Shown piece by piece: positions 41,820 through 53,394 of a stretch of 64,000 nt of DNA. This stretch comes from Musa acuminata AAA Group (taxonomy: Eukaryota > Streptophyta > Magnoliopsida > Zingiberales > Musaceae), in NCBI RefSeq assembly GCF_036884655.1, contig NC_088335.1, positions 40,482,501-40,546,500 of the forward strand, in the 5' to 3' direction. Within the stretch, counting starts at the first letter, position 1. Each line of letters opens with the position of its first letter. Both the position numbers and the translations under genes were made by a program. The notes below the pieces were generated by a model. It saw nothing but the letters and a program-made list of their open reading frames with translations, ran no database searches and was not told the origin of the DNA.

Positions 41820-42790
41820 CATGCAAACACATCAGCATTTTCCCTCAGGAAGTCAATGAGCTGGAGCTGATTTGCTTCGGGGAGTGTCGTCCCGATTTTT
41901 ACGGTCAAATCGAGCCAGTTCCTCTTCAAGGACCTCGATGAGTTGCTCGGGGGGCTCCAGATGCCTCGATGTCATAGCTCCTTCACGGGGATCCGAGATT
42001 TGACGGGGGCGTGACTTCTCCGGGAGTGTCACTACTGTAAGGTACCATCGCCTTGATTCTCCCGGGTCGCTCTGGGATTCCCCGATCCCTACTGAAGTTG
42101 AAAATTTGATAGCCCAGTGGTAGGTGGAAACTACCGTTTTCAGCTTGTTGAGCATCGGGTGACCGAGGATGACATTGTAGGCCGAGGGTAGGTCGACTAC
42201 CATGAAGGTAGTCATTGTCGTCTTGGCCCTCGACTCTTCCCCTATGGTGACAGGGAGTGTGGTGGTCCTGAGCGGGGAGATGGAATCTTTGGTGAATCTA
42301 GTGAGCGTCGAGTTCATGGGAGTGAGGTTCTCCTTGGTCAAGCTGAGCTTCTTGAAGGCATCAAGGTATAGCACGTCGGCAGAGCTCCTAGTGTCAACCA
42401 TTACTCTTTTGACCCGAGCGTTGGCGATTCGGACGGAGATCACCAAAGCATCGTTGTGATGGGAGCGCTCAACCTCCTCGGCTCTGAAGGTGATTTTGGG
42501 CTCGAGCTCGGGTTGGGGGTGTTTTTCCACCATGCCTCAGGCGTGTAGGCCTTCCTCGCCGTCAAGCTGCTGTCGCCGGTTGTCAGTCCTCCGAAAATGA
42601 AGTCGATCTGCCTTTCGATATGTCCATTAGGGCATGGAGTTACTTCTCGGGGTTTCTTGAGGTAGCACCCGAGGTGACCTCTTTGGATTAGCTCCTCGAT
42701 CTGATTCTGGAGGTCGCGACAGTCTTCCGTGTCATGGCCGTAGTCTCGATGGAACCTGCAATATTTAGACCAGTCCTTGTGAGTGGCCTT
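41820..42790 (-). pseudogene. Tat-type gypsy gag end and protease
   Basis: The minus frame 42440-42889 carries KYCRFHRDYGHDTEDCRDLQ and IEELIQRGHLGCYLKKPRE, which is Tat/Retand Gag. The frame 41853-42533 carries the protease VKRVMVDTRSSADVLYLDAF, with Arg replacing the usual glycine after D-T/G. NVILGHPMLNKLK and a WAIKF block follow. The line continues leftward across SIRE-A into RT at 31194-31670, and rightward across the solo LTR into more gag at 44398. Confidence 0.8.
42786..42790. repeat. Target-site duplication of the solo LTR, left copy
   Basis: gcctt precedes TGTTGAATC and recurs at 44393-44397 after the LTR end. Confidence 0.9.
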
Positions 42791-44392
42791 TGTTGAATCT
42801 TGAATTTTAATGATAAAACCAATCGATAAGTGTTTATTTTTTAATCTGCGTTTTGAGTGATGCAGGATGCTTCGAACAAGATGAGACAATTAAAGCAGGA
42901 AAGTTTATGTTGTGCTAGAGGAAAACATGTTAGAATATTGGACGTCGGGCTAGAGGAATGGTCGACGTATTGACAGAAGGCTTCGGGCATCGGGCCAAGA
43001 AGAGCAGATATTGCGTCAAGGATATCGGAGTTATAGAGTCAACTAGCCAATTGGGCAATAGGCTACAAGAGAGGATGATGCACCGAAGAATCAGACGAAG
43101 CGTTGAGGGACCAATGATATACCGGACAACTTGATTAATGCTTAGTATTAATTGTCTAGATCAAAGTATGTTTTACATATGCAGGATTAACTACGATAGC
43201 AAGACATAAAGCAAAATGAAGTCCCGGAGTCAAGGCCGCGATTACGTTGGGAGTTCGAGAGTTCATCGGAAGTCCGAACGTTCGTCAGAAGTTCTGGAGA
43301 AACCAGCCAAGAAGTTTCGGAGGTTGCTAGAGAAACTCGTTGAAACTTGCCAAGAAGATTGTCATGAAGTCCAGGAGCTTGCCGAGAGTCCGCCAGAACA
43401 TTGCTGAGAGATCGTTGGAAGTTCGCCGGAAGATCACCGAAAGCTCGCCGGAAGAATAGACATAGGGACTTGTTTAGCTTAGCAAATGTCTTAGGATTTC
43501 ATAGTTAGCACGTAATTGGGCTTGGATTTGGGCCAACCTAATTAGGGGCTAGCTAGGCCCATGTAAGAACTATGTTGGGCCCAATAAGAAGCCCAAACAG
43601 TACCCTAAGAAGTCTCACCATCGTGGCACAGTCTTCAAGTTTGTGTCAGGCGATGGAATCGCCAGTCTGGGAGGTTGTACCGCCCCTGGCAGGGTGCCAG
43701 GCGATGGTACCGCCCAGCATTGCCCCCCAGGCGATGGTACTGCTAGACCTGGGCAGTGGTATCGCTAGACCTGGGCGGTGGTACCGCCCAGCGCAAGCGG
43801 TGGTACCACCCGTGCTCGGGGAACCCGGGATGAAAAAGTTTTAGGCTCCAAGTTTGAATCAACTTGAAGCCTATAAATACCCCTCTCATCCCTGGTTAAA
43901 GAACACAAGCACAGAGAGTTTAAAAAGAAAGAAACGCTGCTAAAATCTTATGTAATCTCCTCTCCCTCTTCTAAGTGTTAGACTAGTTTGAGAGAGGAAT
44001 AAGTGAGTGCTTGTAAGAGTTATCTCCTAAAACCGGTAAAAGGAGAAGAGGGGTGTAATAGATGATTGGCCTTCGCCTATTGAAGGAAGGCCTCTAGTAG
44101 ATGCTGGTGATCTTGTCGAAGGATTTGCCGAAAGTGGATGTAGGTCACGTTGACCGAACCACTCTAAAACTGCTGTGTTCTCTGGTTTGCATTTTATTCT
44201 TGCCATTTACATACTGTAAACTACTTTACTTAGTCACTACGCTTTCATACGCTTCTAAGTTATTAAGCTTCCGAAATCGGTTTACGTGGAAATTAGTTTT
44301 TATCGTACGAAAGTTTTTAAATCGATGATATTATACCGCTGCACTAATTCACCCCCCCCCCCCCCTCTTAGTGCCGACCCCTAATCCTAATA
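42791..44392 (+). mobile_element. Solo LTR of a SIRE-type element
   Basis: One 1602-base LTR (TGTTGAATC...CCTAATA) with a TATA box at 43871-43880, a C-tract near 44350 and a perfect 5-base duplication at both ends. There is no internal region or second LTR. It carries its own palindrome set (43650-43810) with words such as GGCGAT/ATCGCC and GGCGGT/ACCGCC. The 18-base array of SIRE-A is absent. It most likely arose by LTR-LTR recombination. Confidence 0.92.
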
Positions 44393-44397
44393 GCCTT

Positions 44398-44514
44398 TAG
44401 GGGATTGGGTTGGCACCAGAGACCTTTCTCCCTGATGTGGAGGAAGATCTCGATACAAGATATATTCAGAGGTAGAGGCGGGGGCCTCGGGAGTAACAGC
44501 TCGGGCCGATCAAG
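44398..44514 (-). pseudogene. Tat-type gypsy gag, further fragment
   Basis: A short continuation of the Tat-type gag after the solo LTR, in the same orientation. It is cut off at 44515 by a chromovirus LTR. The two sides of the solo LTR join cleanly once one gcctt copy is removed. Confidence 0.6.
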
Positions 44515-44908
44515 TGTTAGGACTCTAGCTAGGAGAGTCCTAATTGAGAGGGACATTCATGTAAAACCTACCTAAGCCGACCCCTATTAAAGAGGTGAAG
44601 AGGCCGGCTAGGGTTAGGAGGTTGTTTCTTAGAGAAGAATTAGGAGTTGTAAATGAATATGAGTCTTGAGTATGAGTTCTATTAGGAGTTGGTTAGAAGT
44701 AGGAGTCTTGAATAGGAGTCCTATTAGGAGTTAAGGTTTAAAAGCCCTATAAATAGCTATGTATTCCTCCTCTTTTGATAAGCAATAAATGAATCTTTTC
44801 TGCAGCCTTTGAGCAGCAACTTGGATGGAGGAACCCCTATAGAGTTCCAAGGAGGTCGATCCCCTAAAGAGATCAACCCCAAGTTTAGAATCTGCAAGGG
44901 TTCTAATA
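44515..44908 (+). mobile_element. CR2 5' LTR
   Basis: A 394-base LTR (TGTTAGGACTC...GGTTCTAATA) with a TATA box CTATAAATA at 44747-44755. It is the plus-strand counterpart of the CR3 LTR (50493-50885). A primer site TTGGTATCAGAG follows at 44910-44921. Confidence 0.9.
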
Positions 44909-44921
44909 CTTGGTATCAGAG

Positions 44922-46230
44922 TAGTATTCTTGGTGTCTTGCTGCCCTTCCATATCCATCCATCAGCCCTCAACAGTCGCCCAAAGTAATTCCCACAATTG
45001 CTTAAAAGATCATCGCCAAATTTCGCTGTCATCTCCACCACCGCGGATCATCCTTTGATCTCCCAGTGAATTGCAACAGGTTCTGGTTTCCTATCTTACT
45101 ATTGCTGCAATTTAGTTATCTTTATTTGAAAATTCAAAAAAAATTGTTCCTATATTGCTGCATAAACTTTTCATCATAAAGTTTTCATCTCTACGACGAA
45201 AGATATATTGTAGAATTCTAACCGCATAGCACAGTCTTTTTGATCTTGCTATTGCATTTTTTCTATCTAAATTTCTACGAAATTTTTATGACAACTTTAA
45301 CACTTCCTAACAGCAGATTTTCCTTAGTTTTGTCAAAAAATTCTCAATATAAACCATTGATCTTTTACATCTAATCAACTATACTTGAAAATCTGTATTG
45401 TAAAATTTCAACCGCATAGCATTGTTTTTTTATCTTGATACTATGTTTTTTCTGTCCAAATCTCTATAAAATTTTTATGATAACTTTGACACTTCTTAAT
45501 AATGGATTTCCCATTGGTTTTGTCGAAAAATTCTCAATATATACTACTGATCTTTTACGTCCAATTTGCTATACTTAAAAATCTGTGCTTTAGAAAATTT
45601 CAACCGTATATTGTTGCCTTAACCCATCTATTTGTAATATTTTTTGAATGAAATTTCTTATACACTTTATAGATTATATTGGCTTCCATCTAAGGTTAAT
45701 CTATTGAGAAATTCATCTCTAAAAACAATTTTGTGTTCTTGCAAATTTTCGTCGTATACCGCTGAAATTTTTCGATGAGAATTCTGCTATCGCAACTTGT
45801 ACCAATTTTCTTGCTGTTATTGCCAAAATTTTCTTGATTAAATTGGACATCCTTGCTGCCATATAAATTGAGATTTTGCTATCAATTCTCTTCTCAAATT
45901 TCTCAAGTTTTTGGTGGAAATTTCATCAAGAAGTCGTTGTTTCTTCGATGACAATTCTGCTCTTACAAGATAACACAATTCTACAGCAAACTTCCGCTAA
46001 TTTCTATCAAACATTTGCTGCCATCTACCATAGATCTAAAACTTTCATCCACAGCCCTAAAACTCTACCAAACCATACCCTTAAACTGCACCCAAAATAG
46101 CCACAAAACAAGCCTAAACCGTAGCCTACATCCACCAACCCTTTCGACCATCACTTCTCTCAACCTATACATGCCTTTAACCCGACAACAAAAGAGATAT
46201 CTTAATATCACATATTTAGAGGCATATACT
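44922..46230 (+). other. CR2 leader with 190-bp direct repeats
   Basis: A long gypsy leader without a gene. Two imperfect 190-base repeats lie at 45211-45400 and 45401-45590, each with 'accgcatagca', 'atttttatgacaacttt' and 'gatcttttac' words. The same repeats occur in the CR3 leader on the other strand (about 54390-54790). The part after 46010 is C-rich and precedes the gag ATG. Confidence 0.75.
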
Positions 46231-46452
46231 ATGGCATCTAAGGGTCACGTTCATAGAAGAGATGGAATCAGATTTGTGAATAACACTCATAAAAATCCAA
46301 CCATCTTTATTAAAGGCCTTACCTTGCATGTATCACCACGCACCAAATGCAACTTTTGTTGCAAACCCAGACATGTTGCATACAAATGTCTATTTAAGAG
46401 ATATAATCCACATAAATTGATTTGGGTTCCTAAAGGAACTTCAAATGACTAA
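46231..46452 (+). pseudogene. Chimeric gag: gypsy start fused to SIRE Gag tail
   Basis: The ATG and first codons (MASK) belong to the CR-type gypsy gag, which in CR4 also starts ATGGCATCTAAGG. From the next codon the frame is SIRE Gag: GHVHRRDGIRFVNNTHKNPT and the CNFCCKPRH cluster, aligned with SIRE-A residues about 434-500. The switch lies in a shared AAGG and keeps the frame. The remainder (to about 46560) has a stop at 46450 and runs into a broken protease start. Confidence 0.8.
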
Positions 46453-47049
46453 ATGGGACATGATAAGTTGAGTAGATCGATTTTTGAGGTACTCAAGGTC
46501 AAATGGTTGCCTAAAAATCACTCCTTCGTATAAAAGATCTACCATCACAAGCTAGGAGAAAAAATAATAGTGGATGCTTAGGACTTATAACTGAAATCCA
46601 AAATATCCCATGAAGCTCTCTAGCCAAAACAATAAAGGAAAGATCATTAGAATTAAAACTATCAAGTTATAAAATGAGTGGGGATACTTTATGTTTAATG
46701 ACTTGATGATGCAATGATTATTTGAAATCTTATGTGATAAATAATTTATCTTGATTTCTCGACATTTGAAAATTGAGTTTCCTTTTTCGAAGTCATTTAC
46801 TATTATTTCTTCTCATTGCAAAAGGGGGGAAATCTGATTCATGGAACATTGGTATGTCCTATCTTTTATGAAGTAATCATCTTTATAAGAGTTCTTCCTC
46901 TTATCTACAAAAGTCAAACTTAATTTTGACTTGATGCGATATGTATGTAAATAAATGTTGGCATCACATAATGATTGTAATCTTGCTTATAAGAAAAGAA
47001 GGCAAGAATATTTGTTTGCTACCAAAAGAAAAATGCTAGCAAAACCAAC

Positions 47050-47175
47050 ATCAAAATAGTGCACCAGCGGTGGCACCCCTAGATTGGCGGTAGCACCGCT
47101 AGTAAGCACTGGTTATAGGTGGTGGCACCGCCCAGCTGACGGGTAGCACCGCCCAAAACTTTGCCCTATAAAAAG
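47050..47175 (+). promoter_or_regulatory. Internal promoter-like block in SIRE-E
   Basis: A cluster of the LTR palindrome words (GCGGTAGCACCGC at about 47084, GGTGGTGGCACCGCCC, GGTAGCACCGCCC) is followed by a TATA-like CCCTATAAAAAG near 47164. The order matches the LTR promoter, yet the site is inside the element, about 260 bases before the accessory ATG at 47429. Confidence 0.45.
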
Positions 47176-47428
47176 ACTTTTAGGGCTGGCAGTAGAACTG
47201 ACCCCAAGCCCTTGTACACCTCTTCCCACACCTCTAAACCCTTCTCCACCCCTCATTCTCCTTGCTCCTCTAAAAACCCAAGAAAACCCTTCTCTTCTTC
47301 AAATCTAAGGATCAATTTCAAATTTTCAAGAGATCACTACAAGGGTAATTCTCAAACCTTTTCTCTCAATTCATTGATATATCTTGCCTCTTATGTGTAG
47401 TTCTCTCATTGACTATGTGTGTAGTCTC

Positions 47429-48530
47429 ATGGCATCTAGAAGATCCTCAAGGGACAAAGAAAAAAGGAGAATAGATGAAACCTATGACTCCACACTCTTT
47501 GATTCCCCTCAACACGTCCTTAAATTCCCAACCATGGAATCTAAAAATGTTCATAAGGGTAAATATGTAGATTTAGAAGAATTGAGTAATTTAGAACTAA
47601 TTCAATGATTTGCTAACCTAGATATCCTCCCAATTCTTCAAATAAGTGAACATATTTATCCTAGACTTGTTAGGATGTTTTACAATAACTTGCAAGTGGA
47701 TGAATATGATAGGGTATCCACTTATCTCCTAGGACATCACATACTCATTACGGATAGCGTAATTTGTAGTCTCATATGAATTGCTGAGAAAAGGAGAGAT
47801 TGTTACTTTAGAGGACAATAGGACGAAGAATCAATTGAGACCATTTATTCTGAAGCTTTATGTACCATTTTTTTGTAGTCCAAACTTATCTATCCTCCCA
47901 AAAAGTTATGAACATACCTTTCAACATCAAATTGCATCATCACATCTTCATAAGTATTATACTTTCAAAATAATATCATCATGATGAAGTTAGCCAAATG
48001 GAATTAAGAACGATGTATTGGATTATGAAAGGACATGACAATTGTTTTGGTTACTTGATACAATAAAACATGATTGAACTATCGAAAAAAGATATGATGC
48101 TTCCATATAGTGGCTTGATCACTAGACTAATTCATGCATATGACATAGTCATTCCACCTGACGAAGAATTTTTAAAACTAGATAGGTTTAATACCATAAA
48201 CAGAAACCTGTTAAGAAAATTAAGATGTATAGTCAGAAATGGGACTTGGATTAGATTACCTAGAAGGATTTCCCCCTCCACTTGATCCAGAACCTGAAAT
48301 ACCAATATTTAGGGGAAATCAATCTCCTCTTACTGGTCCCTTTGAGGTAGCACTTCTAACAGAGCAAGCACCCTCCTCATCTGTCGATCCAATAGTGACT
48401 CGACTGGATTGAATTGAACTACATCAAGAGCAAATTAAACTATGTCAAGATCAAATCTTAATCGAGACGCAATAAATTCATTGGCAACTAAATACTTTAT
48501 TTAGGTATTTTGATTTACCACCACCTGAAT
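47429..48530 (+). pseudogene. SIRE-E accessory (envelope-position) ORF, decayed
   Basis: It starts MASRRSSRDKEKRRIDETYD. Pieces in changing frames follow: LEELSNLELIQ, a stop, FANLDILPILQISEHIYPRL and then SYLLGHHI-type sequence; at 48070-48285 MMLPYSGLITRLIHAYDIVI and a DEEFLKLDRFNTINRN block. Such sequences are known from the extra ORF after pol in some plant retroelements, often called envelope-like or 'putative plant transposon protein'. No membrane segment is clear here. At least three stops or shifts disrupt it. The frame 47161-47400 just upstream is probably leader. Confidence 0.55.
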
Positions 48531-50285
48531 AGATTATGTATTTTCTTTTGCTGATAAAAGGGAGTAGAGAACTAAAAAGTACCATGATGAGTTGTACTCC
48601 TTGATATACTATACTTTTACATTTTATGACGTAACCTTTGACGTTATATGTTTTTTAATATTATAATGCGCTTCTTGATGATGGTTTAATGATTGCATTA
48701 CTTCAAGAATTAGACTTGATAAATCTTTTAAATTCCTTGATATATTTTTTAAATTTCTCAATTTTCTTTTTAAAATAAAGAAATTTTTTTTTTTCTTCTT
48801 ATAGTTTTTACAAAAGAAAATATTCGACTTTTGGTATTTACAACTTGATGTATTACTTCTCATATGATGATCATTTGCAAAGTTAGGGATGTTAAATTGT
48901 CCGAATGCATAAGTTTAATGTATATCTTTTCTGGACTTTCTCGATTTTTTTTTTAAAGCTTTCATGAAATCATTTCGTAAATAAGGCGTTTATGAAATCT
49001 AGAATATCAATCTACTTGGTATTAAATTTATTTCATACCAACTTAATAATGTATGATACACTTAGTCCCTTCACTCATGGAATTCGTTGACAAATGCATC
49101 TCTCACGGATTTCACTCTTGTGAATTTTTAATGAGAAATGGATTTAATTCATGAAGTTTTATTCAAAGATTTTTAATCCTTCATTTGATACTTCTTCCTT
49201 ACTCTTCTCATGAAAGAAGAATTTTATGAATTTTTAGTGTGTGATGATCACTTGTAAGAATGGCGATTTGATTTCATATGGATATCTTGATCCTTTTCAT
49301 GAATCCCTTCTCTTTGATAAAATTGAAGCGCGATTTAATGAAACTCATCATTTTAAATTTGACTTAGTTCAAATCCTTTCATGAATTTGGTTCGTAATGG
49401 ATTCTTTCCTTACCCTTCTTCCTCTTCTTCTTATTCTTATGACAAAGGAAGAAAGAAACTTGCACGTCTAAAAAAGAACCAAAAAGCCCTTGAGTAAAAA
49501 TGTTAGCTTATCCAAAAAGTTATCATGCAAAATTTTTGCTTACCTTCCTTTATGGCTTGGATAAATTAGTGTGAAATTTGCTTGAATTTTTTTTTCTACA
49601 CTAGCATTGTTGAATTGTTCTCCTTTTTGTTGATAAAAAATAGGGAGAAATGTGACAAATTGATGACAAATTAGCATTATGAATGTCTTAGATAAATGCA
49701 TAAAATGTATTATATCATAAATGCTTGAATGTCTTGCGAATGCTTGAAATATGATTAAATATGATTGGTATTGTCAAATATATACTTGAAAAATATCAAA
49801 ATGTTTGCTTTAAACGTATCGGAATGTGGCACGATTACTTGTAAATGTTTTATTCCTAGTATCATGTTTGATTTCATATCAAAATAATAAATGTCTACCA
49901 TTATGATGAAATATCGAAATTACCATGCTTTATTGGAATCATGCTTCGGTTTAATAAATCGTCATTTTTATTAAAACTTGAATCTTGCTAAATTTCATAT
50001 TCGAAATTTGTATCATATTTGAAAATGATAATTGTCTATCATCATTGGACTTGAAAATGGATGTCATGCCTTGATATCATTTTTATTGATGAATATGTGG
50101 TATCGTATTTTGAATTGGTAAATCATGATAAGTATCATGATGTGCATATTGATAAGTTTAAATGAATATAACTTATCAGTTTGATGCTTGAATTCAAAGA
50201 CCTTGAATTCAAGAGTATCTTTTCTCAAATATGGCACATAGATAGCGGGAGTTAAGGTTAACTCCATCATCAATTGGTTATCATC
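48531..50285 (+). other. SIRE-E 3' non-coding region
   Basis: Very AT-rich sequence without a gene. It holds a purine tract at about 49633-49646 (aaaaaatagggagaaa), comparable to the extra tracts in SIRE-A. The frames 48624-48863 and 50064-50273 (minus) are unsupported. Confidence 0.65.
50122..50180 (+). ncRNA. Conserved hairpin pair of SIRE-E
   Basis: ATCATGAT/ATCATGAT (50122-50141), then ATTGATAAGTT/AACTTATCAGT (50148-50180). The one arm change (A to G) still pairs as U-G in the sense RNA. It is the counterpart of 39325-39383. Confidence 0.7.
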
Positions 50286-50305
50286 ATCAAAAAGGGAGAG
50301 ATTAT

Positions 50306-50492
50306 TGAATCTCGGATTTTGATGATGAAATCAATTGGTAAATTATTTGATCTAATCTATATATTGAGAAAAGTGTGCAGGATTAACTACGATAGCGGTA
50401 AGACATAAAGAAAATATTATGCTAGAGTCAAGATCGAGATTGGTTGGGAGTTCGAGAGTTCGTCGGTAGTCCGGACATTCGTCAAAAGTTCT
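50306..50492 (+). mobile_element. SIRE-E 3' LTR, first part
   Basis: It starts TATTGAATCTCGG (the G of TG is changed) and runs 187 bases through 'gcaggattaactacgatag' before CR3 interrupts it at 50493. The continuation should lie beyond CR3, to the right of this window. Confidence 0.8.
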
Positions 50493-50885
50493 TGTTAGAA
50501 CCCTAGCAGATTCTAAGCTTGGGGTTGATCTTTTTAGGGGATCGGCCTCCTTGGAACTCTATAGGGGTTCCTTCCTCCAAGTTGCTGCTCAAATGCTGCA
50601 GAAAAAATTCATCTATTGCTTAAGAAAAAATGATAAATATATGACTATTTATAGGGCTTCGAAACCCTAACTCCTAATAGGACTCTTACTCAAGACTCCT
50701 ACTTCTAACCAACTCCTAATAGGACTCCTACTCAAGACTCATATTCCCTTACAACTCCTAATGCTTCTCTAAGAAATAACCTCCTAACCCTATCTGGCCT
50801 CTTCACCTCTTTAATAGGGGTCGACTAGGTAAGTTTTACATGAATGCCCCTCTCAAGTAGGACTCTCCTAGCTAAAGTCTTAACA
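50493..50885 (-). mobile_element. CR3 3' LTR
   Basis: A 393-base LTR in minus orientation, TG...CA at both edges, followed by the polypurine tract at 50886-50902 (minus-strand TTTGAAGAGGGTGGGTC). The minus strand carries the element's coding regions to the right. Confidence 0.9.
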
Positions 50886-50899
50886 GACCCACCCTCTTC

Positions 50900-51400
50900 A
50901 AATCGGCCTTGTCCTCGAGGCTAACGATCCATGAATTTTGAAAATTTGTTTTTCAAGTCATCATAGTTCTCTCAAGTGGCACCTTCTGCTGGTAAGTTCA
51001 CCTACTATATTAGCACTTCAGTAGTGGGTTGTCGTCGTCGAGTCACGATCCATCGATCAATAATGGTACTCGGTTGGGTCTAGAGTTCTCCTTAGGTAGT
51101 CATATTTGGTAGACAGCTTTGGGCTATCTCCAAGCACATGTTCACCACTTCCATCTGACCGTCAGTTTGTGGGTAATACACGGTACTCATTTTCAATTTA
51201 GTGCCCTACATTTGGAATAACTCTGTCCAAAATCTGCTCATAAAGATGCAAGAAGAATTTGGCACAAGCACAATACGTCCCTTATAGCGCAATTCTTTTG
51301 AGTCCCAACTATAATGAACCACAGAGCTTGGTGCTTCCTTTAATTTTTTTATGATCTTACTAGTCTCTGGATCTTCCTGTCATTCCCTCTTAATATCCTC
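50900..51400 (-). pseudogene. CR3 integrase remnant and chromodomain
   Basis: The same arrangement as CR4 60805-61245: a short linker (HYSWDSKELRYKG-like), a piece of late integrase (TYHPQT-like), then a C-terminal chromodomain-like tail. The zinc-binding part and two catalytic aspartates of integrase are absent. The joins are at the same places as in CR4. Confidence 0.7.
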
Positions 51401-51404
51401 AAGG

Positions 51405-52778
51405 AAGTCATTGGTCGGAAGTGAAACGGCCAAAAATTCAGCTTGCTCGAGTAGCCGCGAAAGCGCATCTACAATAACATTCTCTTTCCCCTTTTTGTAA
51501 GCTATTTCATAATCATATCCAAGAAGCTTTGTTACCTATTTTTGCTGCTTGGAGGAAGATATATTTTGCTCTAAGAAATATTTTAGGCTTTTATGGTCAG
51601 CCTTGATTTAAAAGCGTCGTCCGATCAAGTATGGTCTCCACTTGGCCACCGTATACATAACCGTGAGTATCTCCTTATCGTAAATAGTCATCTTGAGATG
51701 GGAAGGAGATAACGCCTTACTATTATAAGCGAGGGGCGGCCATCTTACATTATTATAGCACCAATTCTGACTCCGGAGGCATCGGCTTCAATAACAAAAG
51801 TCATGCCGAAGTTGGGTAGCGCTAGTACGGACATTGTCATCATTGCGGCTTTAAGTTCGTCAAAGGCGGTGATGGCTTTGTTCAACTTTTGAAAAGTATC
51901 ATTTTTCAGCAAGGAAGTAAGGGGTGCACTAATCTTTCCATAGTTTTCATGAACTTGCGGTAGTAGCCTGTTAATCCAAGAAAGTCGTGTAGCGATTTTA
52001 TGTTCCTTGGGATCAGCCAATTCTGCATTGCTTCAATTTTGGAAGGGTCTACTGCCACGCCTTCCTCTGATATTATATGCCCCAGATATTTTACCTTTTG
52101 TTGAAGAAAGCTACACTTTGATTTTTTGACAAAAAGAACATGTTCTCGCAAAATCGTCAAAGCAAGTTGTAAGTGTTAAAAATGACTTTCAAGAGAAGAG
52201 CTGTAAATAAGGATATCGTCGAAGAAAACCAGCACAAACTTATGAAAATAATTTTAAAAAATATCATTCATAAGGCTCTGAAATGTGGAGGGAGCATTGG
52301 TGAGACCAAAGGGTATTACCAAAAATTCGTACTGGTCGTTGTGTGTTCGAAAGGTGGTTTTCGGTATGTCTTCTTCGCACACTCGTATTTGATGATACCC
52401 GGATCAAAGGTCCAGCTTTGTGAAGACTCATGCTCCCTTTAATTCATTAATCTATTCATCTACTATTGGAATAGAGTATTTGTCCTTAATGGTTATGCCA
52501 TTGAGAGCCTGATAATCAATGCACATTCGCCTTGTTCCGTCCTTTTTTCGTATGAGGAATACCGGTGAAGAATAGGGGCTGTAACTTGGCTGAATAACTC
52601 CTATTTCGAGCATCTCTTTTACAATCCTTTCTATTTCATTATTTTGGAGATATGGATACTGATATGTCCAAGTATTTGCTGGAGGTTTACTCGGAAGAAT
52701 CAGTATACAATGATTATGCCGATAGGTACGAGGTAGGTTGCACGGTTCGTCAAATATATCTGAAAATTCAACAAGCAA
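51405..52778 (-). pseudogene. CR3 reverse transcriptase and RNase H
   Basis: RT starts at 52778 with LVEFSDIFDEPCNLPRTYRH and LLEIGVIQPSYSPYSSPVFL-like blocks (VIQPSYSPYSSPVFLIRKKD). Across the shifted stretch 52160-52450 the [16 protein letters not shown] block and the active site VFFDDILIYS are readable with stops between. The connection region has SKCSFLQQKVKYLGHIISEE and HDFLGLTGYYRKF. RNase H follows to about 51405 (VIEADASGVRIGAI). The RT active site is kept here, unlike in CR4. Confidence 0.8.
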
Positions 52779-53099
52779 AGGAAGTAGGTTTAGATCTTCA
52801 AATTCTGTTGGCTCTCCCTCAGTTTTCTGCTCAATTTATATCAAAAAGCTACTGCATGCTTTGTGCAAAACCTTCTCCATTCGTTGTGTGTAAATCGTCG
52901 TTACGTCACCCTTACATTTCCCGTGAAATATCACTTGTTTTCCTTTACTGTAAAATTTCATAATTAGTTTCACAAAATTCTAGGAAATATCACCTAATGT
53001 TGTCAGTCATTTGATGTTAAGCATAGTCTCATAATCATCAAGAGGGAGGAGGAAGAAATATGTAATTATCTCTTGGTCCTGTAGTAATAGTTTCACCCG

Positions 53100-53390
53100 C
53101 GGGCACCTATGATCACACTTCAAAATTCATCCGTCGACGACCTTAACGTCAAACCTGCTGCAATTCTCGATATGTAAGGTCATTTGGACAGCAACCTTGC
53201 TATTCATAAAATTATTAGTGCTCATGGTGTCAATAAGAATGGTGATAGGTTGTTGCTTCATAAGTCCTCCCACTTTCATCGCTTGCGAGTTCGCGTAACC
53301 GGTAAGGGCATGCATTGTAATATCAACCAACTGTTGTTCTTCATCCATGGCCTCTTCCTCATGCTCTTGGATCTCATCCTCCATGTCTTC
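53100..53390 (-). pseudogene. CR3 protease
   Basis: The frame 53127-53384 contains TILIDTMSTNNFMNSKVAVQ. The usual DTGST motif is changed to DTMST, so the glycine next to the catalytic aspartate is lost. Confidence 0.8.
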
Positions 53391-53394
53391 AAGA

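Larger units (their letters stand above)
46241..50492 (+). mobile_element. SIRE-E, 5'-deleted SIRE-type element
   Basis: It contains the end of gag, a scrap of protease (to about 46680), no integrase or RT, an accessory ORF region (47429-48530), a long AT-rich 3' region, conserved hairpins, a polypurine tract and the first 190 bases of a 3' LTR. Its 5' part is replaced by CR2 and its LTR is cut by CR3. Confidence 0.8.

Noticed and set aside
51001..51060. Separate gene at the chromodomain of CR3
   Set aside because: It is continuous with the CR3 pol remnant and matches CR4 in order and spacing.
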